A DNA stretch of 64,000 bases from Leptospira tipperaryensis (GTDB lineage Bacteria > Spirochaetota > Leptospiria > Leptospirales > Leptospiraceae), in contig NZ_CP015217.1 in the NCBI RefSeq assembly GCF_001729245.1, forward strand, positions 2,160,001 to 2,224,000, given 5' to 3'. The notes under the pieces were generated by a model. It was not told the DNA's origin. It saw nothing but the letters and a program-made list of their open reading frames with translations, and did not search any database. Of the stretch, positions 1 to 9,062 are shown in pieces. Positions within the stretch are counted from its first letter, which is position 1; each line of letters begins with the position of its first letter. Made by a program: the position numbers and the translations under genes.

Positions 1-1572
1 AAATCTTCGATTCATCAGATTTGGAACGACGGGGCCGTTGTTATCAATCGGATTCGACTTGGCCTGGTAATACTTTTCAGTCTTACTCTTATCAGTCTCT
101 CTAAAACAAACCATCCTACTCAAGTTATCGCGCATATCATCGGCACCGGACTGATGGCGAGTTATTGTCTTTTGGAATTTATTCTCCATAGAACCGGTAA
201 AGTGGGAGTTCGTTTTCAAAAAACGTTAGTTCTCTTGGACGTGAATATTTTAACTCTCACGCTCATCGCCGATTGTTCCATCGAGCCTACGGTTTCTTCG
301 GGCATTCTCTCCAATATGTTGCTCTTCTTTATTTATTTTTATATCATGATTTATTCTTCCTTTTTAGGTCAGAGAAGTTTTGTTCTTTTGATAGGAGTTC
401 TTTCTGCTCTCGGAATTGCCGCCGCCATCTTTGTCGCGTGGAAAGGAGGAATGGGTCTTACCGAAAGTCCGGAACAGGGAAAGATCCCCGGAAATATGAT
501 CTTATCGGTCCAAATCGTTAAGATTACTTTTGTTTTTACCGCGAGCGTGATCCTTGCTCAATTGATGAGCCTCTTTGCGAAACTGACGGACGAAGGTTCC
601 AGGCTCTACGAGGATTCTCAAACGATCCTTTCTAAACTCAAAGAAGACAGATATAAATTGGAAAATTCAGCTGAAAGTTTGGAAACGTCCATCCGTAAAT
701 TTGCGGACTTCATCAATCGTACCAGTCAAAAAATGGAATCTCAAGCCGCGGCTTTGGAAGAAGTCAACGCGGTTCTGGAAGAACTTTCGGCGTCTTCGTC
801 TAACACCGCGCATTCGATCGAAACACAAAACGTAAGCCTCGTCGAGCTTGCGAACGATTCCGATAAGTTAGGCGAAATTCTAAAGAATAGCGCTTCACTC
901 AGCGAGGCTCTTGCGATCTTCGCTAAGGAGAATAAGGTAGATATGGAGAATGTAATGATCGCCGCCGAGAAAACAAAATCGTATCTGGTGGACATTACGA
1001 ATTCCTTCAACCGAGTCGACGAAATCAATCGTATCATGAGCGAGATCGCGGATAAGACTAATCTTTTGGCTCTCAACGCTTCCATCGAAGCCGCTCGCGC
1101 CGGAACCGCGGGGAGGGGATTTGCGGTAGTAGCAAACGAAGTCAGCAAACTTGCCGAATTTACTTCGGGCAACGCGAAGTCCATTTCCGAAATCGTAAAT
1201 CAATCCCGCAAATTTATCGAAGAGGCGAGGATTGCTTCTACCGAAACGGGAGATATGACCGAAAACCAAAAGATGAAAATTTTGGACACAGTCGAAAGAA
1301 TCGAAAGAATGAACGTCTTTTATCTGGAGCAAAAATCGATTATTCAAAAGTTCGTTTCCGAAGTGAATCGAATCAAAACGACCTCGGAAGAAATCCTAAG
1401 ATCGACTAAAGAACAAATGTTAGGTCAGGGGGAAATGGTTCAGACGATGGGACATCTTGGAACCGAAATCAACGAGATCAACGACGATTCCGGATTGTTG
1501 CAGGAAGAGATTATTAAAATCAAAACTCAAGCCTCCGAATTGAGAGTTTTAAGCATTCAAAGTGTAGAGTAA
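1..1572 (+). CDS. Methyl-accepting chemotaxis protein (5' end outside window)
   Basis: The frame is open from base 1, so the start lies upstream of the window; the first internal ATG is at 154. The N-terminal third is hydrophobic with several membrane segments and no obvious periplasmic sensor domain. The rest is a long coiled coil typical of MCP cytoplasmic domains. The signalling hairpin, which contacts CheA and CheW in this family, is clear at about bases 1042-1160, with [20 protein letters not shown] followed by [11 protein letters not shown]. The protein should relay a membrane or intracellular cue to the flagellar motor through CheA. Its ligand cannot be inferred. It ends cleanly at a TAA. 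Confidence 0.93.
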   Translation, partial: KSSIHQIWNDGAVVINRIRLGLVILFSLTLISLSKTNHPTQVIAHIIGTGLMASYCLLEFILHRTGKVGVRFQKTLVLLDVNILTLTLIADCSIEPTVSSGILSNMLLFFIYFYIMIYSSFLGQRSFVLLIGVLSALGIAAAIFVAWKGGMGLTESPEQGKIPGNMILSVQIVKITFVFTASVILAQLMSLFAKLTDEGSRLYEDSQTILSKLKEDRYKLENSAESLETSIRKFADFINRTSQKMESQAAALEEVNAVLEELSASSSNTAHSIETQNVSLVELANDSDKLGEILKNSASLSEALAIFAKENKVDMENVMIAAEKTKSYLVDITNSFNRVDEINRIMSEIADKTNLLALNASIEAARAGTAGRGFAVVANEVSKLAEFTSGNAKSISEIVNQSRKFIEEARIASTETGDMTENQKMKILDTVERIERMNVFYLEQKSIIQKFVSEVNRIKTTSEEILRSTKEQMLGQGEMVQTMGHLGTEINEINDDSGLLQEEIIKIKTQASELRVLSIQSVE

Positions 1573-1622
1573 AATAGGGGAGGGTGCGTTATACGCCTCT
1601 TCTCCCGTTTTTTTGTCCTCTT

Positions 1623-2780
1623 TTACTTCTGTTGAATCTTTACGTTTGATTTTAGAGTAGGGTTTAAAACCGTATATTCCGTTTTTATGTTTAATAAGTT
1701 CCCTACTTTATCCATCACTCGAAACTCAAAGTTATGTTTTCCCGGTCCTAAAACGAGCCCTTCGGCATAGTTCTGAAATTTATTTCCGTTTTGCTGGAAT
1801 TGGATCGATCTCATTCCGGAAATAAGGTCTTCACATTGTATTTGTATTTCGGATTGAATAGGCAATAAATTTCCGTAAGCGGCTTGAGGACTCAATTGGC
1901 AAATGGGAGGACTTGCGTCTAAAATTCCAAAGATGGTTTCCTCAGTTTTGTTTCCGGCAAAGTCCTTGGCTTGAATCTGAATTCCAAAACTTCCATCTTC
2001 TAAACTTTGCGGAATCTGAAATCGGTAGAGATTCTTTTCTTGAGAACTCGGATTTACCGGAATTTTTTTTCCGTTTTGCAAAAAGAAAAATTCAGTTTCG
2101 GCAACTCCGGAGACAAGATCGACCACTTCCACTTGCAGACTTTGATCCTTTCGCGTTATAGGAACCGATTCCAAACGAACACCTTTTCCTATTTCAGCAC
2201 GTATCTCAGGCCTCCTCGTGTCTTGAACGACTTCCATCAAACGGGTCATTTCCTTTACACCCGATGCGGTTTCGGAAAAGAATTCAACATCGTTCTTTCC
2301 TTCTTGTAAACCCGAGATCGTTCCTTGATATTCTTTCCATTCCCCCTCGTTGACTCGAAAGAAAACTTTCACTCCGTTTTTACCGGCGCTTGGATTGTCT
2401 AAGACCAGTTTTTCGTTCTGAGTGGGAGAAAGAATAATCGCCTTTGTCATCGGCGGAGCTTTTCTCTCCATGCGAACAAAAGGACGTAAGGAATCGATCA
2501 AGATAGAATCCGAGGGTTCCCCTTTTGACTGCATTCTTCCGATTCCGACGACCCTCACATAACGTTCGTTAGCTTCCGGAAAGAATTGAACCTTTTTTTC
2601 TTTTACGTTTAGGCTTCTAAGAATGATTTTAAAATCGGAACTATCGGAAAATTCCACGTTATACGATTCGGAAGACGGATCCGTTTTCCAAGAGAGCTCG
2701 AGTTCCTTTTTCTCCTGAGCAAACGCGCTTTCTATGAATAAAAAAAGAATTCCAATCCAAAGAATTTTGACTACATTCAT
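1623..2780 (-). CDS. Exported Ig-like/Fn3-like repeat protein
   Basis: This 385-residue protein has an N-terminal signal peptide (MNVVKILWIGILFLFIESAFA). The body is beta-rich with several Ig-like or Fn3-like segments, including 'SFGIQIQAKDFAGNKTEET' and a later 'HNFEFRVMDKVGNLLN' stretch, a pattern common in surface or periplasmic adhesin-like repeats. No catalytic motif is seen. Its ATG overlaps the stop of the FecR/LysM gene by four bases, so the two are translationally coupled and probably act together in the envelope. The family is not recognised by name; the Ig-like reading rests on the repeated D-x-x-G-N signature. Confidence 0.8.
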   Translation of the reverse strand: MNVVKILWIGILFLFIESAFAQEKKELELSWKTDPSSESYNVEFSDSSDFKIILRSLNVKEKKVQFFPEANERYVRVVGIGRMQSKGEPSDSILIDSLRPFVRMERKAPPMTKAIILSPTQNEKLVLDNPSAGKNGVKVFFRVNEGEWKEYQGTISGLQEGKNDVEFFSETASGVKEMTRLMEVVQDTRRPEIRAEIGKGVRLESVPITRKDQSLQVEVVDLVSGVAETEFFFLQNGKKIPVNPSSQEKNLYRFQIPQSLEDGSFGIQIQAKDFAGNKTEETIFGILDASPPICQLSPQAAYGNLLPIQSEIQIQCEDLISGMRSIQFQQNGNKFQNYAEGLVLGPGKHNFEFRVMDKVGNLLNIKTEYTVLNPTLKSNVKIQQK

Positions 2781-3622
2781 TTTGTTTGAAATTCCTTATC
2801 AATCTGAATCTTGCTCGGAATCGGAAACGGTTCCACGGGAGCCTTTCCTTTTTCAACGTATGTTCCAAAGCCGGCCTTTACGTCCACAGCCTTTCCGGCT
2901 CCTTCCACATTGACAACACCTTCGAAACAACCCACATCGGTTCTCTGACCTTCCTCGTTGCCCACATAAAACTTAGTTCCTCTCACTCCAACAACCGCCA
3001 TCGCCGTATTGATTACGAGCTTTGTAAGAGAAGAATTCTTTTTACTTTTGATCAAAGAGGACCTAACGTCCGCCTGGAGTTGTCCTTTTTCCAAGAAGAT
3101 TTCAGGAGAACCTTTTTTAGAAACGGAGAAGCTGGATTTCTCATAGATTTTTACTTTTGTTTCATTTTCTAAAAATGCGAGAGAGGCGCCCGACTTATTT
3201 CCAGTTTTCAAACTTTCTCCATCTCTGAGAATTTGATTTTTAGAAACCGAATTCCAAATCGAAGCGTTTCCATCCTTACCTTTTTTTGAATATTCAACCG
3301 CGCCAAAAAATAATTCCAGAGAAGCCAGGGGTTGCGCTTCGGGTTCCACAATTTTTCTCAAATGAGAAGGAACCTTTAATACCATTCCTTCCTTAATCAG
3401 AGATGGGTTTTGAATTTGATTGTATTTTAAGAATTCCTTCCATTTTCCGGGATCATTGAGAACTTCTTTTGCAATCTTTGTAAGAGAATCGTTCCTTTTG
3501 ACCTTATATTCTTCCAGAGTTTTATCATCGGTCGGATTGGATGTTGCGTTCTGAGAAAGGAGAGAAACGGAAAACAAGAGAAAAAAAAGACAAAGGAAGA
3601 ATCCGAGATTTCGAGAGGTCAT
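2777..3622 (-). CDS. LysM and FecR domain exported protein
   Basis: The protein has 281 residues. A signal peptide (about residues 1-25) is followed by a LysM domain at about 37-90 ('YKVKRNDSLTKIAKEVLNDP', ending in 'GMVLKVPSHL'), which normally binds peptidoglycan. A FecR-type domain follows at about 105-245 and includes the signature 'VVGVRGTKFYV'. No cytoplasmic anti-sigma helix is present, so this is a periplasmic or surface FecR domain rather than a classical sigma regulator. It is first in a two-gene operon with the Ig-like gene, which it overlaps by four bases. A role as a cell-wall-anchored scaffold is inference. Confidence 0.87.
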   Translation of the reverse strand: MTSRNLGFFLCLFFLLFSVSLLSQNATSNPTDDKTLEEYKVKRNDSLTKIAKEVLNDPGKWKEFLKYNQIQNPSLIKEGMVLKVPSHLRKIVEPEAQPLASLELFFGAVEYSKKGKDGNASIWNSVSKNQILRDGESLKTGNKSGASLAFLENETKVKIYEKSSFSVSKKGSPEIFLEKGQLQADVRSSLIKSKKNSSLTKLVINTAMAVVGVRGTKFYVGNEEGQRTDVGCFEGVVNVEGAGKAVDVKAGFGTYVEKGKAPVEPFPIPSKIQIDKEFQTK

Positions 3623-3701
3623 AAGTTCTAATTTCCTAATTTTAAGGTGAAAATTTATTTTGTAAATTTGTTGCTAATTCGATATTTCAGAAAATAATCT
3701 C

Positions 3702-3729
3702 TTGAAAATTTAGACGAGAGTTTTATTTA
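3702..3729 (+). promoter_or_regulatory. Putative sigma70-type promoter
   Basis: TTGAAA at 3702-3707 and TATTTA at 3724-3729 are separated by 16 bases. They lie 30 bases upstream of the GTG start of the small exported protein at 3759. Read by eye only. Confidence 0.4.
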
Positions 3730-3758
3730 ATTTCAGTTTAATAAGCGAGGGAATTTCA

Positions 3759-4043
3759 GTGTTTCAAAGATGGTTACAAACGGCGTTTTTTTTGACTCTT
3801 ATCTTGTTAGGATTTTTAGTTCCGGGCAAAGTATCTTCCCAAGCGGACGACGCGGCGGCGGCGATTCAAGAAGCTTGCGGGCGTTTGGTGAACGAGGGAC
3901 TCTATAAAAGCTGTAAGGCGGCACCCGGATTTTCGGCTTCTCAAGGTTACTACAGTCAATCCGCGCAAATTAAATGCGAATGTATCAACAAGAAAGACAA
4001 CGGTAAAACAATCGTTACTATTACCTTGGGTCAATACTACTAA
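3759..4043 (+). CDS. Small exported four-cysteine protein
   Basis: This 94-residue protein starts at GTG, supported by a purine-rich ribosome-binding site (GCGAGGG) about eight bases upstream. The signal sequence covers about residues 1-28 and plausibly ends at 'GKVSSQA'. The mature part is about 65 residues and has four cysteines ('EACGRLV', 'YKSCKAA', 'IKCEC'), which could form two disulphides. A hairpin follows at once. No family recognised; it is a compact secreted or periplasmic protein with its own promoter and terminator. Confidence 0.7.
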   Translation: MFQRWLQTAFFLTLILLGFLVPGKVSSQADDAAAAIQEACGRLVNEGLYKSCKAAPGFSASQGYYSQSAQIKCECINKKDNGKTIVTITLGQYY

Positions 4044-4052
4044 GATTTAAGA

Positions 4053-4093
4053 GCTCTCATTTTTGATTTCAGCGAAAGAATGAGAGCCTTTCA
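4053..4093 (+). terminator. Hairpin after the small exported protein gene
   Basis: GCTCTCATT (4053-4061) pairs perfectly with AATGAGAGC (4079-4087), followed by CTTTCAT. It starts 9 bases after the stop codon of the upstream gene. The T tract is weak. Confidence 0.5.
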
Positions 4094-4261
4094 TAGAATA
4101 CGGATCTTCTTCTTACTCAAAATCACTCCAGAACTTAAAAATCAAAACGATCCCAACCCAGAACTTCAACGAATAATTTCGAAGATTTGATTTTTCGCTC
4201 GTAATGAGACATAATATGTATTATCGGAAGTGATGGATGTATTTTACTTATTAAAACAACC

Positions 4262-4555
4262 CTAAATGGAAGGTCTTTTCTCTTTATAATTTGGCAAAAC
4301 CTTCGCAACAACTACCGACTTTCTCCCTTCTACCAAATCTACAAATGTGAAACCCTTCCTCTTCGATTCATTCTTATCTGTTTCCAATAAGAACGGATTT
4401 CTTGTCTTCAACGAAACCAGGATGATCTCGAAATTCGAATCCGGATAATGTCGACATACAAAAAAGTCAGAACACCATAAATAGACAATATGGGTTTTAT
4501 GATTTCGATAAGGATCGATTTTTTTATGAGTCAACTTATAAGGGTTAAACTCCAA
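4262..4555 (-). CDS. Doubtful 97-residue open frame
   Basis: This is an open frame of 97 codons in an otherwise gene-free stretch (4044-4645). It has no signal peptide, no recognised motif and no convincing ribosome-binding site. The composition is protein-like in the C-terminal half ('FEIILVSLKTRNPFLLETDK'), so it may be a real small gene or the remnant of a decayed one. The rest of 4094-4563 holds nothing else that I can identify. Confidence 0.25.
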   Translation of the reverse strand: MEFNPYKLTHKKIDPYRNHKTHIVYLWCSDFFVCRHYPDSNFEIILVSLKTRNPFLLETDKNESKRKGFTFVDLVEGRKSVVVAKVLPNYKEKRPSI

Positions 4556-4563
4556 GTGGTTTC

Positions 4564-4608
4564 AAAAAGAAGAACCTCTAATCCGATTCCGGATCCTGAG
4601 GTTCTTCT
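4564..4608 (-). terminator. Strong terminator of the 4646-5140 lipoprotein gene
   Basis: On the minus strand AGAAGAACCTC pairs over 11 bases with GAGGTTCTTCT (plus-strand 4568-4578 and 4598-4608), followed by TTTTTG. It lies 38 bases past the lipoprotein stop codon. Confidence 0.75.
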
Positions 4609-4645
4609 GTAAAAACTGAGAGCCGTTAAAAGTTTCAGTTCTTGC

Positions 4646-5140
4646 TTAGTTTAATTGGAATGTTCCCACGCCTCCGTCGGCAGTATTTACGATAATCGTG
4701 TAGGAACCGGCAACGTTAAATTGGATTTGAGCAGAGCTTGTAATCGTAGCCGAGCCTGAAATGAAAACAAAATCCGTTCCTGCAGCTGCCAGGTTTACAC
4801 CTTTTACTATCGGACAACCACCCTTATAAACCGCGACTCCGAGAGTCCCTGCGCTTACTTGAAATTTCGCGACACTTCCTGCGGTTGCAACGGGAATTTG
4901 GATCGCGCTGTATTGTTTGTCGATTTGGGTAAACGAAAGCATATACGGTGTTCCGTTTGCGATCGCAGTCATAGAAGCGATGGATGTCGGCGTTCCTGCT
5001 GGAGAGAAAGAACAAGTATTGTATCCGCCAGCCGCGAGTAACAATGCTATATAAGATGAGTCATCATCCTCTTTCGATTTGCACGCAGAAAGAAGTCCGA
5101 TCAATACGATACAGACACCTATTTTTTTTGTTAAATTCAT
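4646..5140 (-). CDS. Putative lipoprotein
   Basis: The protein has 164 residues. The signal peptide ends in the lipobox LLSAC (lipidated Cys at about residue 20), followed by a charged linker (KSKEDDDSS) and a second hydrophobic, small-residue stretch. The mature part is beta-rich and ends in 'SYTIIVNTADGGVGTFQLN', resembling the small jelly-roll or pre-peptidase C-terminal folds seen in other secreted proteins. It has a strong terminator of its own. Surface or periplasmic location is expected; function unknown. Confidence 0.8.
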   Translation of the reverse strand: MNLTKKIGVCIVLIGLLSACKSKEDDDSSYIALLLAAGGYNTCSFSPAGTPTSIASMTAIANGTPYMLSFTQIDKQYSAIQIPVATAGSVAKFQVSAGTLGVAVYKGGCPIVKGVNLAAAGTDFVFISGSATITSSAQIQFNVAGSYTIIVNTADGGVGTFQLN

Positions 5141-5757
5141 TTATATTTCTCCAAAGAATTTTCATTCACTTGGAGTCACGAATTTAAAAGAGTCAAGTTT
5201 ATCCCGAGCGTTATCTTCTTCTATCTTTGTTAGTTGTTCCTTTTTATATTCCCATACCATGTATACTTTTATAATATTCATTATTTATAATTTATTTTTA
5301 TATCCACAAAAATAAGTCGATATGAATCGAATTCTGAAAAACAAATATATCACAGCAGACAAAATCTTAAGTTAAAAAGTTTAGGACCGTCCAAGCTTTT
5401 ATACTGATTTAAGAGAGTTTCATTCCGAATGGAAGGAACGCTACATTTCTCCACGGAATTTTAAATCGTTTCACAGTCTAAGCCCGATCTATTTTGATTC
5501 TATTCTAATTCAAACAAAGAGTAGCCGGAAAGATTACCAATGAATCCTGCTTCCGTATTTTATTCTCCTTATAATCGTTTTATAAGGACCTTTTACTCAG
5601 GATATAAGTCCTTTCCCTAAATTCTTTATCAATCCGAGAATTTCAAAATTGAAAACCAAACAAATGCTCTCATAGAAATCTTCGATCGGACGATACGTCG
5701 TCGGGAAGAAATGTTTGGAAGTAACACCGAACGATTTACAAAAATGGAGAGAAACAA
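5141..5757. other. Gene-free interval of about 620 bases
   Basis: No convincing gene is present. The stretch is AT-rich, especially 5240-5320. A weak inverted pair, AAGGAC and GTCCTT, lies near 5585-5615 and may be chance. Promoters for the flanking divergent genes (lipoprotein at 5140 leftward, GH5 at 5758 rightward) should lie here. Confidence 0.5.
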
Positions 5758-7701
5758 ATGCGAAAGAAATCAATCCAATCTCAACCGCCGATCCAGAATC
5801 GATTTTTAACTCGATTCTGGATCGCTCTTTTACTTCTAATCCTCGTCGCATGCGACACAAATCGATCGGAACCGGAATTCTTATCAACTGCCCTCGGTCT
5901 TTCGTTTGATAATTCGGCGCAGACGACATCCGCAAGTTTAAGTAAACCTCTCACAACAACTTCTTCCAACTTTCTTTTGAATTCGGGTAATACTTTGAAC
6001 CTACCCTTGAGCGCAGACGGACGTTATATCGTGGACAACAATCAAAATCGATTTAAACTCAAATCGGTAAATTGGTATGGAGCCAGCGATACAAAATACG
6101 TGGTCGCCGGTTTAGATAAACAACCGATCGAACATATCGTCTCTTTGATTCAAGAATGGGGTTTTAATTCGGTTCGCCTCCCCTTTTCCAATTTGATGAT
6201 TCATTCCACTACTCCGGTATCAAACGATGCGGTAGCGGCTAATCCACAGTTCTACGGAAAAACTCCATTAGAGATTTATGATGCAACGGTAAACGCGCTT
6301 TCTTCCGCTGGAATTCTTGTGATTCTTAACAACCATACTACTTTTTCCGAATGGTGTTGCGGTTACGACTACAACGGTCTCTGGTATCACACCGGTTCTA
6401 CCTTTGCATACAACCAAACGACCGAAATGTGGCAAGCCGACTGGTTAACGATGGTTCGGCGTTACAAAACAAACCCTTTGGTGGCCGGCGCCGATTTAAG
6501 AAACGAGGTTCGAACGATGAGAAAAGGAGATACTCATATTCCGGATAGTCCGAATTGGGGATCAAACGACGTCAACGACTGGCATAAAGCTTCTCAGGAT
6601 TTGGGCGCTCTGATTACAAAGGAGAATTCCAATCTTCTCGTCATTGTCGAGGGAATCAACTGGTGGGGACTCATTCCGATTCTCGGTTCCGGAGAAAGGC
6701 CACACTTAAAACCGATAAAAGATCTTCCGATCCATCTCCCCCTTTCCAATAAATTGGTGTATGCGGCGCATAACTACGCTTATATCGGACCGAATCACAA
6801 CGGAGACGATTCCACTTCGAACGGAAATATCAAATACAAAGAAATGGATGAGAACACGTTTTTAAATACGATTCAAAACGAATGGGGATACGTCGCGACT
6901 CCTGAAATGTATTATTCTGCGCCCGTGTGGGTTAGCGAATTCGGAGTTTCTCCTTCGAATAGCAGCGCTCAGGATAAAGAATGGTTTCGAAGACTTGTCA
7001 CTTTTCTAATCGAAAAAGATTTAGACTTCGCCTATTGGCCGTTAAATGGAAATGACGAATGGGGACTTCTTTCCAGCGATTGGTCTCGAACCTTAAAAGA
7101 CGATTGGAGATTTGAACACCTCAATCGACTTCTTTCAAGCAGCGGAAGAATTGGAAGTGTTCAAGAAAATCATTATTCCAACCTAACGATCGGGAACGGA
7201 AATGATAACGCCTCTACCCTTTACATCGACTGGGACAACGGCGCGAACAAAGGAACCTGTCCGGATGGATTTCGAATGAATGGTCTCAGCACAAATCAAA
7301 AAGCGCTTTGTACGGATCAAGCGACCGGGAATCTCTGGGCTTCCAACCGGAACTACAACGTCCAAGCGGTTTACGAAACGGGAACTCGTTATCATGGCAA
7401 CGGAGACTGGGCCGGCGGATTTACAAAATACGAATGCCCTCAAAATTTCTATGTCGCCGGATTTTCAAAACGAAACTGGGGAACCAGTGGAATTCTTTGC
7501 TCGGAAAGCAAGATTGTTCTGAGTAATTCTTGTAGAACCGTTTGGTTTGATCGGGGTGACAATCGTTCCTCCAATAAAGGCGGAGACTGGGCTTACGGAT
7601 CTTATAAAGGGCAATGCGGAGATTCTGAATACGTGGGAGGAATCGCTCAGAGAAACGGAGGAGCAAGCGCCCTACTCTGTTGCCAAATTAGAAATCCTTA
7701 A
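5758..7701 (+). CDS. GH5-family glycoside hydrolase lipoprotein
   Basis: The protein has 647 residues. The ATG has a good GGAGAG six bases upstream. After a basic N-terminus, the signal ends in lipobox LVAC (Cys32). Residues about 85-460 form a (beta/alpha)8 glycoside hydrolase family 5 domain: NNHTTF near 191, the acid/base Glu250 in 'ADLRNEV', HNY at 338-340 and the nucleophile Glu394 in 'VWVSEFG'. In GH5 the acid motif is usually NEP; here it is NEV. Residues about 485-647 carry three Cys-rich repeats (GDWA.G..K..C, then V.G, then LC). The substrate is probably a beta-linked glycan or glycolipid, but cannot be fixed from sequence. It is transcribed alone. Confidence 0.88.
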   Translation: MRKKSIQSQPPIQNRFLTRFWIALLLLILVACDTNRSEPEFLSTALGLSFDNSAQTTSASLSKPLTTTSSNFLLNSGNTLNLPLSADGRYIVDNNQNRFKLKSVNWYGASDTKYVVAGLDKQPIEHIVSLIQEWGFNSVRLPFSNLMIHSTTPVSNDAVAANPQFYGKTPLEIYDATVNALSSAGILVILNNHTTFSEWCCGYDYNGLWYHTGSTFAYNQTTEMWQADWLTMVRRYKTNPLVAGADLRNEVRTMRKGDTHIPDSPNWGSNDVNDWHKASQDLGALITKENSNLLVIVEGINWWGLIPILGSGERPHLKPIKDLPIHLPLSNKLVYAAHNYAYIGPNHNGDDSTSNGNIKYKEMDENTFLNTIQNEWGYVATPEMYYSAPVWVSEFGVSPSNSSAQDKEWFRRLVTFLIEKDLDFAYWPLNGNDEWGLLSSDWSRTLKDDWRFEHLNRLLSSSGRIGSVQENHYSNLTIGNGNDNASTLYIDWDNGANKGTCPDGFRMNGLSTNQKALCTDQATGNLWASNRNYNVQAVYETGTRYHGNGDWAGGFTKYECPQNFYVAGFSKRNWGTSGILCSESKIVLSNSCRTVWFDRGDNRSSNKGGDWAYGSYKGQCGDSEYVGGIAQRNGGASALLCCQIRNP

Positions 7702-7702
7702 T

Positions 7703-8833
7703 TTACTTTTCCTTCTGTGTTTCGACTCTATAAAACGGATTTGAATAGAGAAAGCCGGAAGGAAACGTCGCTTTAACGATCACGTATTCGTCTTCGGATT
7801 TGAATGAATATTCGGCTTGGGTCTTTTGAAATTCTTCTTTTAAAATTCGACCGTTTTTCCCGATAAATTCTAATTTTAAGAATCTTTCGGGAAATTCCGC
7901 GGATATTTTTTGTTCTTCCATTTTTAAATCGAGAATTTTAGGATCATCCATATAATCCACAATCTTAATTACGGAAATGTAATTTCCCCGTTTCAAGTTT
8001 TTTACAACGTCTTGACGTTCCGTAGAATCGGTATTCAGAAGAATATAACGTGTAAACGTTTCTCCTTCGTTTTGATTGGAGAAAGTGAGTTCGTGAAAGA
8101 TTCTTTCGTATAAAGGAAGTTTCATCGCGCGGATCAACTCGCCCGGAAAATAGTGGAGGTCGTCTCCGCTCATCGCCAAGAGAGAGTAGCCTTGATCCAA
8201 AAGTTGAGTCCACTCCGAAAACGAATCCCCAAAGGGTGAAAAGACCTCGACCGCATCCAGATTTTGCAGACGTTTTACGTCCTTATAAGAAATCGAACCC
8301 TCCAGAATCGGGTGGGATACGACTACAAAAGATCCTTCGCGTTTCATTTGATCGATCGTCCATTGAAGGTTTCCCCGATTCGCGTAGAATGGAAAAAAGT
8401 CAAAGACAGGAGTCGATGCACCTAACGCGAGAATGTGTTTCCGATTAAAATCTCTTCCCCATTCGTAACCGGGAAAAAATTTTTGACTTTCGGATTCCAC
8501 TCCACTTACTTTTAGATAATCCGTGATGCCGATCAGATCGTATTTTTTTTCGAGATAACGTTCTTGGATTTCTTTCGGACTGCTCCGAAACGGAGAAAAG
8601 CCGTCTCGATTGGAATGAAGATGAAACGCGGTCTTTAACCATCTTTGATTGGTTTTTGAATACGGAGAATGAATGAAAGGTCCGTGAAAAGGAACTGCTT
8701 TTTCCGATCTCAAGGGGCTACTCAAAGTCCAAGCGATCAAAAGATGAGCGGCGGTTAGGAATAAAAGTAATCCGAGAATTCGGAACCAAATCTTTGAATC
8801 CATTCTCTTTTTGAATACCATAACGCGTTCCAT
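7703..8833 (-). CDS. PHP-domain membrane-anchored phosphoesterase-like protein
   Basis: The protein has 376 residues with one N-terminal membrane segment (about 17-35). The body matches the PHP metal-dependent hydrolase fold: 'KTAFHLHSNRDGFSP' supplies the HxH motif, then 'GITDY', 'VVVSHP' and 'MSGDDLHYF'. PHP proteins hydrolyse phosphoesters using three metals; here the domain should face the periplasm. Three ATG codons (8833, 8821, 8803) could start it. It converges on the GH5 gene with one base between them. The real substrate is unknown. Confidence 0.75.
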   Translation of the reverse strand: MERVMVFKKRMDSKIWFRILGLLLFLTAAHLLIAWTLSSPLRSEKAVPFHGPFIHSPYSKTNQRWLKTAFHLHSNRDGFSPFRSSPKEIQERYLEKKYDLIGITDYLKVSGVESESQKFFPGYEWGRDFNRKHILALGASTPVFDFFPFYANRGNLQWTIDQMKREGSFVVVSHPILEGSISYKDVKRLQNLDAVEVFSPFGDSFSEWTQLLDQGYSLLAMSGDDLHYFPGELIRAMKLPLYERIFHELTFSNQNEGETFTRYILLNTDSTERQDVVKNLKRGNYISVIKIVDYMDDPKILDLKMEEQKISAEFPERFLKLEFIGKNGRILKEEFQKTQAEYSFKSEDEYVIVKATFPSGFLYSNPFYRVETQKEK

Positions 8834-9002
8834 TTCAAAACGATAGCTCAGGATGAGAAAAGTTTTTCTGATTCTTTTCGTTTTTTACGTTCTTCTTTTT
8901 TATTCTCTTTTCTAAAATGTCAAAGATTTGTAATTTTCAAAATTCAAACCGCTCTTTGTCGAAAGACAGCTCGGAAACGATTTTCCCAGAACAGCAGATA
9001 AG

Positions 9003-9016
9003 TAAGTGTACACTTA
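9003..9016. promoter_or_regulatory. 14-bp perfect palindrome upstream of the GT2 operon
   Basis: TAAGTGTACACTTA is a perfect 14-base palindrome, 47 bases before the ATG of the glycosyltransferase gene. This is the form expected of a dimeric repressor or activator site. The regulator is unknown. Confidence 0.4.
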
Positions 9017-9062
9017 ATTAATAGGTTTACAGAATTTGCCAAGTTATAAATTCTGAACTCTA

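Noticed and set aside
741..1347. Open frames on the minus strand inside the chemotaxis receptor gene
   Set aside because: They are antisense shadows of a well-supported gene and lack ribosome-binding sites and recognisable motifs.
5597..5935. Minus-strand open frame overlapping the GH5 start
   Set aside because: It crosses the GH5 signal region, and the GH5 start has a strong ribosome-binding site.
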